This document shows positions 55,651 through 64,000 of a stretch of 64,000 nt of DNA, piece after piece. The stretch covers positions 1-64,000 of the forward strand of contig JADNRX010000206.1 of the NCBI GenBank assembly GCA_015501595.1. The letters run 5' to 3'. The stretch's first letter is position 1, and each line of letters begins with the position of its first letter. The stretch is from Hymenopellis radicata. Lineage: Eukaryota > Basidiomycota > Agaricomycetes > Agaricales > Physalacriaceae. The notes beneath the pieces are model-generated. The model was given only the letters and a program-made list of their open reading frames with translations. It ran no database searches and had not been told where the DNA came from. Position numbers and translations under genes: made by a program.

Positions 55651-58539
55651 ATGTCGAAAAGGAACGAACCAGCAATCCTCATCCACAATTTTCTCATTGG
55701 TCACCCTGATTTCCCGGGCGTCCCAGATGGCTTTTTGAGCTTTTCCTTCAAAGAGCCCGATGACTTCGTCTCCATGGATGAAGCCTTTCTTCTTCATTGG
55801 ATTCAGGTCAACCACGACCGGCTTTGCGCGCCGACCCCGGCGCCGACTTGCTTTTGGGAAGCTGCTGAGGTCTACCAGGCAGACCTACCCAGAAGCATTG
55901 GTCCGGACGGTCGGTTTCGGGGCGTACCGCGGTTTGGTGGTCGTGTAACAACACCTATCCCAAAGGGTGTCTATCACAAACAGGCACTCTGTTTCGCTGT
56001 GTCTCCCAAGCATCTTGCAAATAAACGGGCCCGTGTTAATTCGGAACCATCTCCTCCCCCGCAGACAATTGATACCGCCCGGCGGTCGAAGAAGTCAAGA
56101 AAGGTTATTCTGACCCGGATTGGGGTCGAACGATTCCTTACAGTTGCCGATAAACGTTCCTATGAGACTTTTCCTGTGTTTCGATGCGGCAATGCAGCCG
56201 TTCCTGTTTCTTCGGTACGTTTTTTGGTACTGTTCTCGACACTAACAAACTCACAATCAACTATCTTTAGTGTGAACCACCCAGCGACTTCTTGAAACAC
56301 CTCCAAACCGATGGGTTGCTCTTCGCCGATTTCTCATCAATACTTCCACAGTTGACGGGAGATACGAACGGCTATTTCACCGGTCCACTGTCAAGATCGA
56401 GCGCCAAATCTTACGCATCGATGGTCAAGTACTTCCGTGATAAGGCCCATAAGGACGACTTCGGACAAACCTTCGGACAGCTTACCGTAGGGCCATATGC
56501 GGCCGAACATCCCTCTGAACACTCGCGAGATTATATCCTGTCGTTTGATTTCGCAGTGGTTCCAAAGGGTATCCACACGCTGGAATCGATCCTCAAAAGA
56601 CTGACAGACATTATTGATAAAGGTGTGGGGGCCGCTGCCCACAAATACGGCGGTGATCTGTCTATTGTGTCTCCGAACGCTTTCTTTGGAAAGAAGAAAG
56701 GTTTCGATGCCTTGCAACTTTTTTGGTGAGGTCGCATGTATACATTCAGTTGTTTCTTTACTCATCCTTCAACTTGAACAGGACCATTTTCAGCGCCACT
56801 TCGAAGATTCGTCGTGCGCCATATCTATATTCATTGAAGACTACGATTCCATGACGCGTTACGCGGAGTTCATCTCCCTTACAAGTTCACCTTCCAAACC
56901 TTCCTATCCCTCCGTCGATGAGATTATCATCCTTCTCGAGACCAACTTCTACAACGTGATCTCCTCTTTCCGGGAGTCGTTTGGGGCACGAGTCTACTTC
57001 TTTGGCTCTTCGCCTGCTCTTGGTTACCGCCTCAAAGGCTTTTTGATAACAGATGTAACGAAACTGGCAGAGGGATTCGGAGTCGCTGGGTACAGCCGTG
57101 CGCAGTTTCAGGCGTGTGTAGCTGCGCTTCGTGGAGAACTGGAAGAAGACGGAAAACCTCCCTTGAGAATGGCTTTAAAGCATCTCCCGAGGTACCGTTA
57201 TGGACCGAAAGAGACTGACCAATTCCCCCAACTGTATGCACACACACTGCTTCAGCAGTTTCATCCCCGCCTCTCTCCCTCTGCAACGAAGATTCTCGAA
57301 GCGTGCCATGAACATGTTAATCGTCTCATTGACTTCGATGCGCTGCCGGCCATCAGGGCTATTTACGCTCGGAGAGGAAAGCAATGGGAAGCATCGCTGA
57401 CGCAGCTTACGGTTCAAGGCATTCTGGCGGGCTCTGGTACCCATGCTCTCCGCCATAGTTACGGTGACCTTCCACCTGACGAGACAATGGAAAATGGTTA
57501 CAAACTGGTTCAATGTCCAGCGACGCCCCAGCCTTTCTATGCCCTCTGCTACGACGAGGGCATACTCACCGGTGACTATTCAAACAACGTTGACGTTTCG
57601 GAGAAATATGCGTTCGTGTCCGACACGATGAAAATGGCGGTAAGCATACTTCATCTTTCTTCTTCCTGTACTACAAACTCATGGGCGTTTCAGTTCCTCC
57701 AAAAGGTCGTCCAAGCCGTTAAAATGACCGGTGTTAGTGTGTTAGAGCCATTCGACGGTACTGCAGAATGGTGGTACAACGCGCTCGCCTGGTACCTGAA
57801 AGCCACTCGGACCGCAGTATCGAACTATTTCTTCGACGAAGGCCACCTCCAATGCCTATCTTTGAGCCTGTGTCAGGCCAGTTTGGCCATCGGTGCAGGA
57901 AGCACTACCCGGGCGACCTTGGAGACCGAGACGAAGTTTTGTCGTCGTATTGACATCCTGTTCGTCGAGGAGGACCTCACCATTGTCACCGAGGACAAGA
58001 CTATCTCTTTATGCAATATTATAGAAGGCACGTTCGGGTTCACGTTCCCTCGAAGAAACCACAAGGTGAACTTCAAAGAACTGGAGACCGAGCACAAGGA
58101 GATGATCATGGCCTTCTCTGAGTACTGTCGGAACGAGCTCCCTGAAGCCGTCTTCAAGGAGACGCCGTTCACGAAGGACTATCCCAAGACTCCGTCGGTC
58201 AAGAACCGAGACCTGAAGATGAACCCCCCGACGAAACTGGAAGACTTCTTCTACGTGGGATGGAACGCGGCCAAGAAGTGGGGCGTATACAGCATCTTCG
58301 CGTTGTGGGAGGAGGCGGAGCTTCAAGGCAACGGGTACGCCACAGAAATTCAGGCAGGCACTGTCAAGGATAATCGCTTTAAATGTCGTTATGTTGGAGA
58401 GGATAGCGCCGGACCTCGAGGGATGATCGTGGTCCTCTTGGTCATAGTCGTCGCCGGTCTCTGTGTTCTGTCCAGGGAGTCAAGGCAGCGATTCCCTTCT
58501 CGATACATACTGGAGCCAACTGGGAAGCTCCCGAAATAA
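55651..58539 (+). CDS. NTPase-like plus PD-(D/E)XK nuclease-like prot
   Basis: Exon 1 (about 55651-56214) is joined to exon 2 (56271-56719 or so) by GTACGT...TTTAG. A third exon follows, and an intron lies at 57640-57693. The first half resembles the fungal AAA-ATPase-like domain, with a Walker-B-like IFIEDYDS and a sensor-like block LKGFLITDVTKLAEGFG. A clear Walker A was not found. The C-terminal part has the restriction-nuclease pattern RRIDILFVEEDLTIVTEDKT, meaning Asp plus E-x-K like residues. This NTPase plus nuclease order is known from transposon-derived Crinkler-RHS-type (CR) effectors and related mobile genes. The join after exon 2 is one base out of frame at a six-T run near 56720, so the copy may be broken. 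Overall length is about 900 residues. Confidence 0.6.
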
Positions 58540-59331
58540 AGGGACTGTTCATGTTCATTTTATTTCATTTGCAAGGCATAATTTATCTATATTTACATCA
58601 ACAATCGACCGCCACCCAGATCGCTTTGGAAGAGGGCATCATCGTCTTCCCCTCACATACGCACTGTCTCCTCTTCAGAAACAATTCTTCTCTTCTCCCA
58701 CGCACACACCATCCCGTCTTCAGAAGACCTTTCCCCAGCACTTCTTCATCCATCCTCCGGGGAGCAGCACGAGGGAGTAAAGCAGTCCTCGCATGCCCGA
58801 AGACTTGCTACGAAGTGCGTGGGGACGTCTTCACCTCTCGCTCTACTACAGCGTAGAGTGTCTTCCCGGCAGTAGAGCGTCGGGTGTCTCCCTGAGCGCG
58901 GGCGCCCAAATCACACTTAGTCTCCTCAACGACATCCTCCAAGTGCTTGTTTTGCGTCTTGAAGGATCGAGTCAGTATCTCATTAGCTCGAGAGTAAGTC
59001 TTTACTTACTCTTGTGTAGGCGGGACAGGCCAAACCGGAGGAAAGGTAAGACTCAATAGTACCAGAGACGAAAGACAAGTGTGGCGGGCGGTTGAGCGGT
59101 GGACAGGAGCCGTGTGGTTCGGTATTTCGGGGCGAATGACTGTCGACGCTGAGTAAGAGCCAGTCTGAGCCACACGCGTCGCGCGCGAACAATAGGATGC
59201 GAACAATAGGATGTCATGCGTGGCCAATTCAAATTCACGTGAGACTGCCCTCAAATAGTCAGCTGGGTTTCAAACCGCGTCCTCCTCTCACTCCCACCAT
59301 TATCCAACAAGCACTGCTTCCATAGCCCAAC
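58540..59331. other. Spacer between two NTPase-family genes, no gene seen
   Basis: Pyrimidine-rich stretch followed by short frames without family resemblance. No hairpin cluster of the CGACT type was found here, so neither flanking gene has the 5' cluster on this side. Confidence 0.4.
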
Positions 59332-60775
59332 ATGTCGATATTCGTTACGGTGCTCGACGACGACGCGCAATATGTCCGTTCCGTTGAATCTGGTACGCGT
59401 TAAACTCGATCTTTATTGCCCGACTGAGCCGATCTTTAGCTGACTCTGCATCATTGTCGTCGTCGTTGGAGGGTTTCCGCAGCGAGCTTTTTTTCTGATG
59501 TACTCTCCACATCCTCCGTCTCGTCACGGTCTGGCCCCGACATGAACAGTTTCGCATCTCCTCGGAGCGGTGGCTTGCAGCGTTCGTTTTCCCCGAGCCA
59601 AAACAGGGCTTCTTTCTACCCAGAATACTATCATCCGCCCACCCTTATTCGCCCTCATATATACAAATGCGCATTTGCAGCCGCAAAAGTAAGTTGTCTA
59701 TGTACCTATCCGCGCCGACCACACTAATTCTGTGTAGTGCCGACTTCCTTCTGACAATATACCGCAACATTTTCTTGACACTCCTGGGACCATATGGGTC
59801 AACAAGATACCACTCGTCGAATCTTTATGTCCCGTAATCTCTCAGTTGGGAAATTGGCTTGCCCTAATCAGACGCCCTTCTGGCTACGGGAAGACTGCGT
59901 TCATTTACACGTCCGGTTTTCTTCACGACGTCCTCAATGAGCGTACCGCCGCGCATGTCTTTGGTCCTCGTGCATCAAGCTTTCCATACGTTCGGGGAGA
60001 CCGTCTTGTCCTGCGTATTGACCTACAGACAGTCTTCTACGATACCAGCGAGACCATGTGCAGCTCTGTGGACGCGTACCTGAATGCCGTCTATTACTGT
60101 TTCCTCCACCAGTACGCCGAGAAATTGGATTTGTCGGACGCAGATGAAATCAGGAGCTACATTTGCCCCCAGGCCACACATACATTCGACGAGATCTTGG
60201 TAAGCCCGTGTATGCTCAAGGGACACTTTCTAACCATCTATTCAGGACCTTCTCACCTTTTCGGGTCACAAACTTGTGCTCTTTATCGACAACTTCAACT
60301 CGCCACTATTGAACTCAACACCCGAGAACTGCAATGACATCCATGGTCGTATCTGGGACTGTATCATTTGCCCTTTGCGTTCCGCTCTGGAAGCTGGCTT
60401 AGTAGTCGGCGGGGTTGTTTTGGGAACGCCTATCGCAGAGGAACCAATATGGGTTAGATCATCCCAAGCTTCCAGTCGCTCTTTGAGCACATTGCGCGCG
60501 ATGTATCCGACGAGGAGCGAGTTCGAGGTGCCTTTGGATTTACGTTGCCTGAGGTTCAAGAATTGGCAGCGGAGGCATTGGGCGAGGCTGAGGGCATCAA
60601 GTTCGTGGATGAGCTAAAGCACAGCCCAGCGTATCGTAGTGGCGACTACGTCGAGTATTCCATGGAGGATGTTCTGGGACGCCTAAGATCCCGTACGATG
60701 TCCGCCGGAACTATCAAGCGGGCCACGGCAAAAGAATCTGTTGTGAAAGATATCAGCCTCGATGGTGTTTTGTAA
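59332..60775 (+). pseudogene. AAA-ATPase-like gene carrying the shared 3' module, frameshifted
   Basis: Exons by eye: 59332-59392, 59440-59688, 59738-60199 and 60246-60775. The P-loop region reads RRPSGYGKTAFIYTSG, preceded by the usual VNKIPLVESL. The Walker-B-like strand is LVLFIDNFNSPL. The family is the fungal AAA-ATPase-like (DUF1703-related) group, as in the gene at 55651. A seven-T run near 59488 puts exon 2 out of frame by one base, and another shift lies near 60450, after which FQSLFEHIARDVSDEERV continues. The last 25 residues (MSAGTIKRATAKESVVKDIS) and the 3' flank are the module shared with the unrelated 52096 gene. No nuclease domain is present, because the module replaces it. 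Confidence 0.65.
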
Positions 60776-61113
60776 CATGGTTTAGAAGGGCGCCTGTACT
60801 ACCAGTGAAAATGTTTCTGAATTTTTTTTAGAATTATTATATCAACGTTGTACTCTCTGAATGCCACATTTAATGTACACATTTCCACCGAATGCTGAGA
60901 CCGTCTGGAATTTATTCGTTCTGCAATCTTCAATTGAAGTTGCGTTTGCGAGACGACTTTCTGCCGCACAGCCGAAACACGTGGCTTCAGCCAAATCGGG
61001 CTTTTGTGCGCCCCTCCCCACTGCCACCCCGTCACTCGACTACAAGTCGGGACGGTTTCTCTACGGCTACAAGCCGAGCGCTGTGATGGCCGCAGCTCTG
61101 CGACTGTAGGTCG
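60698..61113 (+). repeat. 3'-end module of the hairpin element family, copy 4
   Basis: Matches 54110-54540: coding tail, stop, TTTTTTTTAGAATTATTATAT, CATTTAATGTACACATTTCC and TTCAATTGAAGTT. Hairpins are at 61037-61049 (CGACTACAAGTCG), 61064-61076 (CGGCTACAAGCCG) and 61101-61113 (CGACTGTAGGTCG). Here the module is fused to an NTPase-like gene instead of the 694-residue gene. Confidence 0.85.
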
Positions 61114-61240
61114 AGAGCCATCTGAGTCCTCTCGGGAATTTCCTCTGCCACGAACAAAGGTATTTATAGTCACGATTCGTGATGCGGCCACTGAACGCGC
61201 TCCTCTGTTCATACCACATTAAGCCCCTGGACGACAAGCA

Positions 61241-62124
61241 ATGGACGACTGCAATCCTCTTTCAGTCATAGACGGTGGCTCCTTTGAAGTCTACTACGAC
61301 CTCCCTCTGGAGAACGCTTATGCTGTGCTCCCTATACTTAAGCGCCCTTCCCCAGACCCTCCCTTGCTAGAGGTTCGTGCTTCAACCGCGTTGGAGCGCA
61401 CGGATAGGTAGCGATATCTCTCTATTGCCCTTTCAAGATACTCATGCATCATAGTTTAAACGTCATTCCTGCCAACCGCCACGCCCATCATCGGTTAGTC
61501 GTGCCACACCTCCTGACTGTCAAGTCCGAACTCGTTGATTTCATAGACTTGGCCCTTCAAAACCTAGTGTTGATATGGTTAAACTCAGAGTAGATCCGGT
61601 CAGGCCCAGTCTGGATTCTATTAGCGCTGCGCTCAAGGCAAAGCCCCAGCATGAACGCGTCAAAGTGGTGTCACAGCATTACACGTACGCGTCTAATTTC
61701 CACTTGTCCTTGCTCTCCGTGTGAACTGTTATATAGGACTGAGCTCCGACGCGTTCAGATCTATGGCTTCAAGCAGAACGTGGTATCATACGTGTACCAC
61801 TCCCAGACACGTCCCATGGTTTCCTCATTGAACCCACCAAAAGAATGGCGTTCAGTCGTCAAGGACCGCGAAGGCGCATTGCTTTTTCTCATATGGCAGA
61901 CAGCAGAAAATACCTGTGTCTGGTTGTATGACGAACTTGTCCCTTCCGTTGCCTGTCATTGGAGGGTCATTGAAGTCGGCGTCGCATTTGGCCGGGAGAG
62001 AAATATGTGGAGAAAGAAAGTGGATGGGACACATATTCTTGTCCTCCGAGACAATGTGGCATCTCTCGTTTTAAAAGAAACGGAGCAGAAATATCGTAGG
62101 CAGGCGGCGCAGGACAGCCCTTGA
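61241..62124 (+). CDS. Unidentified protein, two to four exons
   Basis: A first exon from ATG 61241 reads MDDCNPLSVIDGGSFEVYYD and may end at a GT near 61410. A later exon containing DPVRPSLDSISAALKAKP ends at 61680. It is spliced (GTACGC...ATATAG, 61681-61737) to a final exon running to the TGA at 62124, with YGFKQNVVSYVYHSQTRPMV, LLFLIWQTAENTCVWLYDEL and VIEVGVAFGRERNMWRK. The parts between 61410 and 61560 are not resolved. No known domain is visible. Confidence 0.4.
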
Positions 62125-63152
62125 TCCCGTTAACTTACTTTCTATTTCGCAAAAAGTACGATAAATTTACGTTTCAAATCGACTCACTCGCTGTATCTTT
62201 CGACGCGGAACGAAGACTGGCTTGAGTAGGCTCCGGAGCACGTCGAGCCCGTGCTTTCCTGTGAACTGATTTTCTGCGGTGGCGCCTTCGCCCTTCTTGG
62301 CTCCTGCTAGCAGCCACCATCCGTACTGATAATACTGACTTTGAAAAACTTATGTTCTTGCGCCGCGCCGTCGAGCATCCTAATCCCATATAATAAGGCC
62401 TCTAACTTATGAAGCCTTGCTCGATCCCACCTAAGCGAGAGCCTCAAACTGACGTTGAACACTATTTCGATACAAGCATCGAGTACTGCGTGTCGTCTAT
62501 ACATTACAGGAAAGCTACGGATGCAGAGAAATGAATATGATCGAACATGTACACGAGAAGGGCTGAATGGCAACAGACTTAGCGTGGATGGCGGCTAGAT
62601 TGATGTCTTCGAAGGAGGCAACGTAAGCCTCAGAAGAGCCATCACAGCAGAGGATTGGAAGCGGAGATCAGTCTGAAGCCTAGTAAAGATTAGACAACGG
62701 GCTGAAGGGAGCAGGAAGCACAACGCACCTTGATGTACTGGGCAATTCCATGAAGTAGGCGTTGGAAGGTCAGTTTACGAATGAGGAGCTCGGTCGACTT
62801 CTAATACCTTCGGGTTTCACGAAGCGTCACGGTTCCGGGCCTGAAACGACGAGCTTCTCAACACGACCAGCAGCGGCCAAGATAACAAGATAGCGAAGGC
62901 GTCAGCGATGATGGAGAATGAACAGTCTTCCGAGCGGCGGACTTTACAGGAAGTAGGTTCGTAGTGTCGTTGTTACACGGCCAATTGGCACACGGGTGGT
63001 GATCGAAGATGAAGAGCGATCATTTGAGGCCAAAACACGACGCGGCCCGACACATGACCATGACAGGACTGGAAGAGACACTAAACAAAACTAACTTTAA
63101 GATTGGGAACCTATACATGACTAGACTTCATAACTATTCCTAGTATATCGAT
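62125..63152. other. Intergenic region, no gene seen
   Basis: Short frames on the minus strand near 62174-62573 look unlike proteins. A Thr/Arg-poor, mixed-composition spacer continues to the stop of the minus-strand gene at 63153. Confidence 0.4.
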
Positions 63153-64000
63153 CTACTTGGCTGTGGCTGTCCTGCGCTTCTTATTGGCAGGTTTGGCATC
63201 GACACTATCTTCCTGGAAGTCTTCGTCGTCGTCGTCGACCTTGTGTTTGCCTTTACTGACCTAGATGAATTGATTAGAAATGTCGAGACGAATTCTTGGA
63301 CGACGTACGGCGGACAGCTGGGACTTGGTGTTTGTGCTTCCTCCACGAACTCGTTTGGAAGTAGAGGCAGACGAAAGTGGCTCCTGTGGCTGGGGAGTGT
63401 TGAACTACCGTGTCAACGTCAGGATTCTGGCATATTGAGTGGACTACGACGCACGAGTGTCACGCCCGAAGCAGTATGCGAGAGCTGGGACACCCTATCC
63501 TTTGAAGGAGGGTTGTGGTAGGCTGCGTGCGGAGATCAGCACAGCGTACGACTACGATAATGAAGGGGGTTGTTGCTGCTCACAGAGGTAATGCCCGAAT
63601 AGGTGGATTTCGCTGTATATGCGTTGAACGATTGCCAATGACAGAGTCGCGACTTAGGGACTTACTTGTCCCCTTGAACCTCAAAATATATGAACTCTCT
63701 GCGGTTGAGCACCACGTTGACCGCTGCGCTCTCCACCTAGGCCAGTATCAACACATGGACAGAGGAAAGGAAACACTAGAATCAAGTATACGCACGCTTC
63801 CAGGTGTCAAAGAGGCAAGAGCGGCAAATCCTGTTGTAGGTGCTTGTTCCTCTCCCTCGTAGATAACGTTGGCATGGTGGATTAGGATGGTAGATCGTCC
63901 ATCTCCGTACAATTCAGGCGCCAAAGCCACGTTGGTGATGAGGATATTGTGCGGACCGACGGAGAAGCTCGGCGAAGCCACCTTGGGGGAGACCTGGCAG
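63153..64000 (-). CDS. Nucleoplasmin-like domain protein (FPR3/4 N-terminal type), 5' end off the window
   Basis: The frame enters from the right edge (VASPSFSVGPHNILITNVAL). Exons are edge-63796, 63666-63736 and one starting at 63612, joined by GT-AG introns. Spliced, they give the nucleoplasmin-like fold pattern: GRSTILIHHAN, LASLTPGS-VESAAVNVVL and FEVQGD-NEIHLFGHYL. The C-terminus near 63153-63240 is acidic then basic (VDDDDEDFQEDS, NKKRRTATAK) before a TAG. In fungi this domain heads nucleolar FKBP-type histone chaperones. The space between the domain and the stop is too short for a full FKBP domain, so the protein is either a short form or the FKBP domain is absent. It would act in the nucleus or nucleolus. 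Confidence 0.75.

Noticed and set aside
63153..63612. FKBP peptidyl-prolyl isomerase domain after the nucleoplasmin-like domain
   Set aside because: Only about 460 bases lie before the stop and none of the FKBP motifs is readable.

Overview
This window is nuclear DNA from a basidiomycete fungus, almost certainly an agaricomycete. Genes are split by introns of about 45-60 bases. They include families typical of that group: DUF6535 membrane proteins, a many-exon P450, F-box-like proteins, Plavaka-type transposase relics and NTPase plus PD-(D/E)XK proteins. No rRNA, tRNA or CRISPR array was recognised.

Layout. (1) 1-24.7 kb: a very large, diverged inverted repeat. Arms at 1039-6209 and 18067-24661 each carry a DUF6535 gene and an F-box-like gene. 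They enclose about 12 kb of mostly intact metabolic genes: a 13-exon cytochrome P450 (7470-9618), a Chs7-type chitin synthase export chaperone (10467-11649), an ankyrin-like gene (12316-13351), an epoxide hydrolase (13394-15052) and an intradiol ring-cleavage dioxygenase (16546-18006). P450, epoxide hydrolase and ring-cleaving dioxygenase together suggest oxidation of aromatic compounds, but this is inference. (2) 24.7-39.9 kb: repeat-rich DNA. It holds the 3' end of a Ty3/gypsy element, then three head-to-tail units of a non-autonomous LTR element sharing four LTRs (27077-35491), an AT-rich island, a 17-unit minisatellite made of short hairpins, and CTAGCTA palindromes. (3) 40-49 kb: poorly resolved sequence, an internally deleted Plavaka-like transposase and a decaying F-box gene. 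(4) 49-62 kb: the most unusual part. One uncharacterised 694-residue gene (52096-54272) is bounded on both sides by clusters of 13-base hairpins and has a truncated inverted copy next to it. Its 3' end (C-terminal tail, 3' untranslated region and hairpins) occurs four times in 16 kb, once attached to an unrelated NTPase gene. The hairpin stems show compensatory base changes. A second NTPase gene carries a PD-(D/E)XK nuclease-like domain. (5) 63.15-64 kb: a nucleoplasmin-like protein running off the right edge.

Gene models were built by eye from splice signals and protein family knowledge. For the P450, chaperone, epoxide hydrolase and the 694-residue gene, the exon lengths add up to an open frame. 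Several other genes have frameshifts. In the LTR array, and possibly elsewhere, these look more like uncorrected sequencing errors than biology.
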